Assembly (NCBI GenBank): GCA_945787575.1
Contig: CALZKB010000066.1
Span: 1-36,591 of the forward strand
Origin: Thermoanaerobaculia bacterium
GTDB lineage: Bacteria > Acidobacteriota > Thermoanaerobaculia > Multivoradales > JAHEKO01
Direction of reading: 5' to 3'
DNA: 36,591 nt
The position numbers and the translations under genes are program-made. This document shows, piece by piece, positions 32,404-36,591 of this stretch (the first letter of the stretch is position 1; each line of letters opens with the position of its first letter). The notes below the pieces were generated by a model that had not been told where the DNA came from, did not search any database, and saw only the letters and a list, made by a program, of their open reading frames with translations.

Positions 32404-33748
32404 GGGTCTCGGTTGCTGCCACGGGGTCGCGGAAGAAGGCGGTGAACTGTGAGCCGTGGCGGAGCCACGTAACGGCCATCACGGCACCGAGCGCGAGTAG
32501 CGAGACTCCGAACCGGACCCAAGGATCTTCGACAACCGCCTGGACGAGGAGGAATACTAGCGCTGGGGTCAGATAAATCAACCCGATGTCCCCCAGCAGT
32601 CGCCGGAACCCGCCGGGGGCGAGTCGGTAGAGAAACGCCGCGATGATCACTCCGCCCAGCGGAAGGTAGTTGATCCACGCCATGCCCATCGGGCCGAATC
32701 GACGGGTAGCCCACCAGCCGCCCAGACCGAAGGCGGCGAGCGTCAAGAGATTCGAGGCGATCCAGACGCGGTCGCGATGGAGGGTCTTCAAGACCTCGCC
32801 GCCCAGCCTGCCGATCGGTTCGATGAGCGGCGCGAAGCAGAGGACCTTCAGGAAGGCGGGCGCCGCTTGCCACTGCGGTCCTCCGAGAATCCGGATCGTG
32901 ATCTCGGGATTGACGAACAGAAACCAGGCGATCGGCGCCTGGATCGACACCAGCAGCACGGTCGCGAGCCGGTAGGCCTCGAACAGCTGTTTGGGGAAGT
33001 TGCGGAACGCGACGAGCGCCGGGTAGAGCGTGCGGGTGATGGCGGGTGTCAGTATCGTGCTGGCGAGAAACGCGCGGGTGTAGGCGTAGCTGTAGTTGCC
33101 CAGGGTGCCGGCGTCATGCAGCTTGCCGACGACGACGACATCGATCCGATCGATCAGGATGATGAGAAACCAGATAAGGGCCAGAGGCCAACTCCTGGCG
33201 ACGAGCGCCAGGGTACCCTTGGAGCCCACCGTGAGCGGCATCTTGCCCCAGGCCCGCTGCCAGAGAAGCGCGGCGTAGAGCCCCGCGGCGGCGACCTGAG
33301 CGACGACCAGGCTCCAGACCCCGAAGCCGAGGCGGGCGAGGGACAGGGCGATCAGAGCCATCGCCAGGTTGCGCAGGATCTCCGGCTTCACCGCCCGCCC
33401 GACCTGGAGCACGTCGGCCCGAGCCTCTTGGAATCCGGTGGCGATCAGCGGCGCCACAAGAAAGGTCGCCGCCACGAGCGCCGCGCCCCAGACGAGCTCG
33501 AGCCGCAAGAGGCTGCCGTAGGGGCGCTCGCGGTCGCGCACGACGTGGTAGACGAGGCCGAGATCCCGGACCGCTCCGAGCACGAGGAAGGCGGTGAGCG
33601 CCCAGTCCCAGAGGCCGTGATCGGCCGCCGGGATCCACCGTCGCAGGACGAGATCGACCCCGAAGGTGACGCCGACCCGCCACAGCTGCGAAAAGGCCGC
33701 GGCGCCCGCGGATCGGTAGAAGCGCTCGGCGGTATTCTTGGCGCTCAA
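32393..33748 (-). CDS. Polysaccharide (O-antigen) flippase family protein
   Basis: A 451-residue polytopic protein of the MOP/MATE-like Wzx group with about 12 hydrophobic helices. The N-terminal SAGAAAFSQLWRVGVTFGVDLVLRRWIPAADHGLW and the YSYAYTRAFLASTILTPAITRTLYPAL segment are typical of lipid-linked oligosaccharide flippases. The start is TTG 33748 since no ATG or GTG precedes the homology; no ribosome site is evident. It would move undecaprenyl-linked glycan across the inner membrane. It heads a three-gene operon with the GT-C-like protein and the sulfatase-fold lipoprotein. Confidence 0.85.
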   Translation of the reverse strand: MSAKNTAERFYRSAGAAAFSQLWRVGVTFGVDLVLRRWIPAADHGLWDWALTAFLVLGAVRDLGLVYHVVRDRERPYGSLLRLELVWGAALVAATFLVAPLIATGFQEARADVLQVGRAVKPEILRNLAMALIALSLARLGFGVWSLVVAQVAAAGLYAALLWQRAWGKMPLTVGSKGTLALVARSWPLALIWFLIILIDRIDVVVVGKLHDAGTLGNYSYAYTRAFLASTILTPAITRTLYPALVAFRNFPKQLFEAYRLATVLLVSIQAPIAWFLFVNPEITIRILGGPQWQAAPAFLKVLCFAPLIEPIGRLGGEVLKTLHRDRVWIASNLLTLAAFGLGGWWATRRFGPMGMAWINYLPLGGVIIAAFLYRLAPGGFRRLLGDIGLIYLTPALVFLLVQAVVEDPWVRFGVSLLALGAVMAVTWLRHGSQFTAFFRDPVAATETHVT

Positions 33749-33790
33749 GATGGTCGGTGTGGGTTCGCTGGGAAAGGAAAGACCGGGGGA

Positions 33791-33799
33791 ATGCTAGCA
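33791..33799 (-). promoter_or_regulatory. Candidate extended -10 for the flippase operon
   Basis: The minus strand reads TGC-TAGCAT (33799-33791), giving a start near 33784 and about 36 bases of leader before TTG 33748. The sequence ATGCTAGCA is nearly palindromic. No -35 is clear. Confidence 0.35.
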
Positions 33800-33862
33800 G
33801 GAAGGGTGAGCCACGAGTGCAAGGCTGCCGGCAGACGACTGCGACCCGACCGGCGAGCCTGC

Positions 33863-33871
33863 TGCTAGGAT
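33863..33871 (+). promoter_or_regulatory. Candidate extended -10 for the acetyltransferase gene
   Basis: TGC-TAGGAT gives a start near 33878, upstream of the ribosome site GGAG (33890-33893), which lies 7 bases before the TTG start. No -35 is visible. Confidence 0.35.
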
Positions 33872-33900
33872 CACCGCGACTTCGCTCCCGGAGCTCAAGC

Positions 33901-34437
33901 TTGCTGGCGAATCTACGAGAAGACACCCGTCGCCTGCTCGAGATCAAGAGCAAGGGCTTCCCCTGGTACGTCCTCGAGTCCCTGCTCTTCGAGAACGGGT
34001 ACCAGGCGGTCGTGCTGCACCGGATCGCCCACTGGTTTCGCCGTCGCCGGATCCCGGTGGTGGGACCCCTCGTGGCGCGGCTGTCTCTGTTCTTGACCGG
34101 CGTCGACATCGCACCCGAGGCCGAGATCGGCCCCGGATGTCGGATCGCGCACGGGGTGGGGCTGGTGATCGGCAACAAGGCCCGGATCGGCTCCGGAGCG
34201 ACCCTCCTGCACCGGGTGACGATCGGCGCCCCCTCGACCCGCCGGATCGGGCAGATGCCGACGATCGGCGACGACGTCTTCATCGCCGCCGGCGCCTGCT
34301 TGATCGGCGGCATCACGGTCGGCGACCGGGTGTTCGTCGGAGTCAATACACTGGTCGCCGAGGACGTACCGAGCGATGCCAAGGTGACCCAGGGCGAAGC
34401 ACTCGAGATCGAGGTCCGCGCCGGCGAGGAAGAGTAG
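33901..34437 (+). CDS. Hexapeptide-repeat acetyltransferase, serine acetyltransferase-like
   Basis: A 178-residue left-handed beta-helix protein. TTG 33901 is chosen because GGAG precedes it by 7 bases and the helical N-terminal segment (LREDTRRLLEIKSKGFPWYVLESLLF) begins here. The longer reading from 33757 would run back through the promoter. Hexapeptide repeats are evident (VDIAPEAEIGPGCRIAHGVGLVIGNKARIG, TIGDDVFIAAGACLIGGITVGDRVFVG), with likely catalytic H84. It matches the C-terminal part of CysE but is much shorter (E. coli CysE has 273 residues). In a polysaccharide locus, O-acetylation of a sugar is at least as likely as cysteine biosynthesis. Confidence 0.83.
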   Translation: MLANLREDTRRLLEIKSKGFPWYVLESLLFENGYQAVVLHRIAHWFRRRRIPVVGPLVARLSLFLTGVDIAPEAEIGPGCRIAHGVGLVIGNKARIGSGATLLHRVTIGAPSTRRIGQMPTIGDDVFIAAGACLIGGITVGDRVFVGVNTLVAEDVPSDAKVTQGEALEIEVRAGEEE

Positions 34438-34519
34438 GGCGGATCCCAACCTCGTCGAAGAAGAGATGAACGTCTGGCGGCAGCCCAAGGGACGTGCCCT
34501 GGTCCCCTGAGAGGCGCGC

Positions 34520-35827
34520 CTACGAAGTGCCACCCGAGAGGACCTTGGCCGCCGCCCGCTCGCCGCTGACGAACGACTGGTCGGTCCACAGGTACCCCCA
34601 CTCGCCGTAGCGTCCCGCCCAACGGATCCCCACGTCGTCGAGGAAGCCGTGAACGGTCTCCAGCGCCGCTGGTCGGTCGAGGTCGAAGATGACGTTCGCC
34701 CAGCGGATCGGCCGCACTTCGGTCATGAGGATCTCGTCGTCCTCCCGGACGAGGCCACAGCGGCGAAGATCCCGCACCACCCGCTCGATGCACTCCTCCG
34801 GCGTCACGTCGATCGGCCGGTACTTGTCCGAGTAGTAGCACTCGGCCTGGATGGCGCTCGTCCCCGGCGGCACTGTCTCCGGTGAGAACAGGTGGGGGAA
34901 GGAGAGTCGGGTGAAGAAGTAGTCGCGATCGTAGAAGTAGGTCCACTGGTGCTCGGAGATGTCCTCGCGGGCGACCCCGACGTTGACGGTCATGCAGCGG
35001 GTGCAGGCGAGCCGACTCGCCGCCTCGATCACGTCGGCGGGCGCCCCGGCGACCATCGGAACGAGGGCGGGAAGCGGGATCGAGGAGATTAGCCGGTCGT
35101 AGTCGGTCTCCCGGCCGTTTGCGAAATGCAGTCGTCGATCGCTCGGGTCGACGGCGACGAGCTCGTGATCGAGGTATAGATCGGCGTCGTCGACCCACGG
35201 CTCGAGATAGGAGTAGAAGCCGCCGCGGGTGGGGTAGCGAAAGTGACTGACGTAGTGGACCTCCGGCGTCTCGGGATGGGTGGCACCGTAGCGAACCTCG
35301 TCGAGATCGGGCTTGTAGAGGCGGGGACCGAGCCAGTCGGTGGTCATCTCCTCGGCGGCGCAGGTGTGGTACTTGAGGCCGTACTCCATCGGAAAAGTGC
35401 GACTGAAGGTCTCGCCGTAGGTCGCGACCAGCCAATCGGCATAGTTGCGGATCTCCGGGATCGGCGCTTCCTGCAGCGCCTCGAACTCGGCGATCACCTC
35501 GGCGATGAGCTTCTCGGGCAGCCCGTACAGGTTGCACTGCGCCGGGTGCTTGATCCAGTGCCCTCGCCAGTGGTTGTTGACCCGGCACTGCGGGGTCTCG
35601 TAGGCGCCGCCTACGCTCTCGGCGAGGAGATCCCGCAGCCGCTCGTTCTTGGTGAACGAGATGTGAGGGCCGTCGTCGAAGACGAATCCGGTCGGATGCC
35701 GGAAGGACGCGGTGTGGCCGCCGGGAAACGGTCGCTTGTCGTAGAGCACCGGGGCGACGCCCTCGGAGCGCAGCTGGTGGGCGGCACCGAGGGCTGCCAT
35801 CCCCGATCCGATCACGACGACCTTCAA
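34520..35827 (-). CDS. FAD-dependent amine-oxidase/UDP-galactopyranose-mutase-like protein
   Basis: A 435-residue flavoprotein. The dinucleotide-binding motif GSGMAALG is at 7-14, followed by YDKRPFPGGHTASF and DDGPHISF, as in UDP-galactopyranose mutase and protoporphyrinogen-oxidase-like proteins. HWRGHWIKHPAQCNLYGLP and YADWLVATYGETFSRTFPMEYGLKYH parallel mutase segments. TTG 35827 is chosen: it gives MKVVVIGSG, has GGGAG 8 bases upstream, and overlaps the preceding stop as TTGA. The alternative GTG at 35851 would overlap by 28 bases. It probably interconverts or oxidises a nucleotide-linked or lipid-linked sugar; the exact reaction is not predictable. Confidence 0.8.
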   Translation of the reverse strand: MKVVVIGSGMAALGAAHQLRSEGVAPVLYDKRPFPGGHTASFRHPTGFVFDDGPHISFTKNERLRDLLAESVGGAYETPQCRVNNHWRGHWIKHPAQCNLYGLPEKLIAEVIAEFEALQEAPIPEIRNYADWLVATYGETFSRTFPMEYGLKYHTCAAEEMTTDWLGPRLYKPDLDEVRYGATHPETPEVHYVSHFRYPTRGGFYSYLEPWVDDADLYLDHELVAVDPSDRRLHFANGRETDYDRLISSIPLPALVPMVAGAPADVIEAASRLACTRCMTVNVGVAREDISEHQWTYFYDRDYFFTRLSFPHLFSPETVPPGTSAIQAECYYSDKYRPIDVTPEECIERVVRDLRRCGLVREDDEILMTEVRPIRWANVIFDLDRPAALETVHGFLDDVGIRWAGRYGEWGYLWTDQSFVSGERAAAKVLSGGTS

Positions 35828-36591
35828 GCGCCCGTCTCCCGGCGCCACCACGCGATCGTCTCGGCGATTCCCGACTCGAGATCATGGCGGGGGCGCCAGC
35901 CGACCTCGTTGGCGAGCCGCGTCACGTCGGCGCGCACCTCTGCCGCTTCGTCGGCCCGGGCCTCGATCGCTCCGAGTCGCACGAGATGCTCGCCGTCGAG
36001 TTGCCGGGCGACGGTGCCGATGATCGTGCGCAGCGGCACGGCGTTTCCCGAGCCCAGATTGACCGCCCCGGTGAGGTCGCTGGCGATGACCGCGGCGAGG
36101 GCCTCGGCGAGATCTCCGACGTGGAGGTAGTCTCGCAGCTGGCGCCCATGCGAGGTGAGCGCCGGCTCGCCGGCGAGGAGCGACCGGACGGTCGCCGGCA
36201 CCAGGCGGTTGGGCGCCTCGCCCGGTCCGTAGACGAAGAAGATCCGAGCCCAGACGCCGCTGAGCCCCGTCGCTTCACAGCTGCCGGCGAACAACCGGGC
36301 GAGGGCGTCCTTGGCGATGCCGTAGGGGGTCGCCGGTCGCCGCGGCGCCCGCTCGGTGAGCGGTTGGGCCGCGTGCCAGTCGTACTCGGCGCAACTGCCG
36401 GCGAAGACGCATCGCCGGCCGCCGTTGTCGCGGAAGGCGTCCAACAGCTCGAGGCTCGCCCGCGCCCATTCGAAGTTCTCGACTCCGCTCGCGGCCACGT
36501 GCCAGGCGAGGTGGAGCAGGGTATCCGGCTCGCAGTCGGCGACCAGGCCGCTCGACTCCCCGGGAGCGAGCAGGTCGCTCTGGTGCCAGAC
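35824..36591 (-). CDS. NAD-dependent epimerase/dehydratase (5' end outside window)
   Basis: The C-terminal 255 residues of an extended short-chain dehydrogenase. The frame stays open to the window edge and the earliest part (CEPDTLLHLAWHVAASGVENFEWA) is a typical internal segment, so the true start lies beyond 36591. Visible motifs are the GSCAEYDW substrate-binding strand, catalytic Y-x3-K (TPYGIAKDAL), RIFFVYGPGEAPNRLVPA and GAVNLGSG. The N-terminal GxxGxxG is not in view. It likely makes a nucleotide sugar for the same locus. It is translationally coupled to the flavoprotein gene. Confidence 0.88.
   Translation of the reverse strand, partial: VWHQSDLLAPGESSGLVADCEPDTLLHLAWHVAASGVENFEWARASLELLDAFRDNGGRRCVFAGSCAEYDWHAAQPLTERAPRRPATPYGIAKDALARLFAGSCEATGLSGVWARIFFVYGPGEAPNRLVPATVRSLLAGEPALTSHGRQLRDYLHVGDLAEALAAVIASDLTGAVNLGSGNAVPLRTIIGTVARQLDGEHLVRLGAIEARADEAAEVRADVTRLANEVGWRPRHDLESGIAETIAWWRRETGA

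Noticed and set aside
34489-34506. GGGAC/GTCCC hairpin between two convergent genes as a terminator.
   Set aside because: The stem is only 5 pairs with an 8-base loop and no T-run on either side.
33114-35885. A 923-codon minus-strand open frame across three genes.
   Set aside because: It is antisense or out of frame to the acetyltransferase, flavoprotein and flippase genes, all of which have clear family motifs.
1-36591. CRISPR arrays, insertion sequences, phage genes or toxin-antitoxin pairs.
   Set aside because: No short regularly spaced repeats, transposase or integrase motifs, or small toxin families were seen on either strand.

Overview
The window is a GC-rich bacterial chromosome segment with no rRNA, insertion sequence or CRISPR array. 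It most resembles an Acidobacteriota genome, perhaps Thermoanaerobaculia. This is an inference from the first gene (VWFA-related family typical of that phylum), a secreted protein with a GFESGDT-type C-terminal tail, and lipid A and O-antigen genes that imply a Gram-negative envelope.

Region 1 (1-11213, all + strand) holds a secreted VWFA protein and a DUF3179 protein, then a translation block: two valine tRNAs (GAC, CAC), thrS, an M50 site-2 protease, rpmI, rplT, pheS, pheT and a small coiled-coil protein. The usual infC between thrS and rpmI is absent. A very long imperfect inverted repeat, foldable as a branched RNA, lies between the protease gene and the rpmI promoter. PheT lacks its N-terminal tRNA-binding (EMAPII-like) domain.

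Region 2 (11245-18140) has a fabH and a secreted-protein gene on the minus strand and a haloalkane dehalogenase on the plus strand. These separate the phe operon from a second conserved block: zapA, a probable 6S RNA, rny (RNase Y), a YmdB-type phosphoesterase and a WaaE-like glycosyltransferase.

Region 3 (18142-36591) is envelope and polysaccharide metabolism. It contains a GH38 mannosidase divergent from a PagL-like lipid A deacylase, an isolated glucose-1-phosphate cytidylyltransferase, and a complete rmlACDB set for dTDP-L-rhamnose followed by a TolB/LamG-like protein. A minus-strand operon then encodes a flippase, a GT-C-like membrane protein and a sulfatase-fold lipoprotein with Thr at the nucleophile position. 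The window ends with a hexapeptide acetyltransferase, a UDP-galactopyranose-mutase-like flavoprotein and an NAD-dependent epimerase cut by the window edge.

Together region 3 could make nucleotide sugars, flip and assemble a rhamnose-containing surface glycan, and trim or decorate it and lipid A. Many genes overlap by 1-11 bases, which suggests tight operons. Several intergenic regions share an extended -10 sequence beginning TGCTA, which may be a local promoter style.
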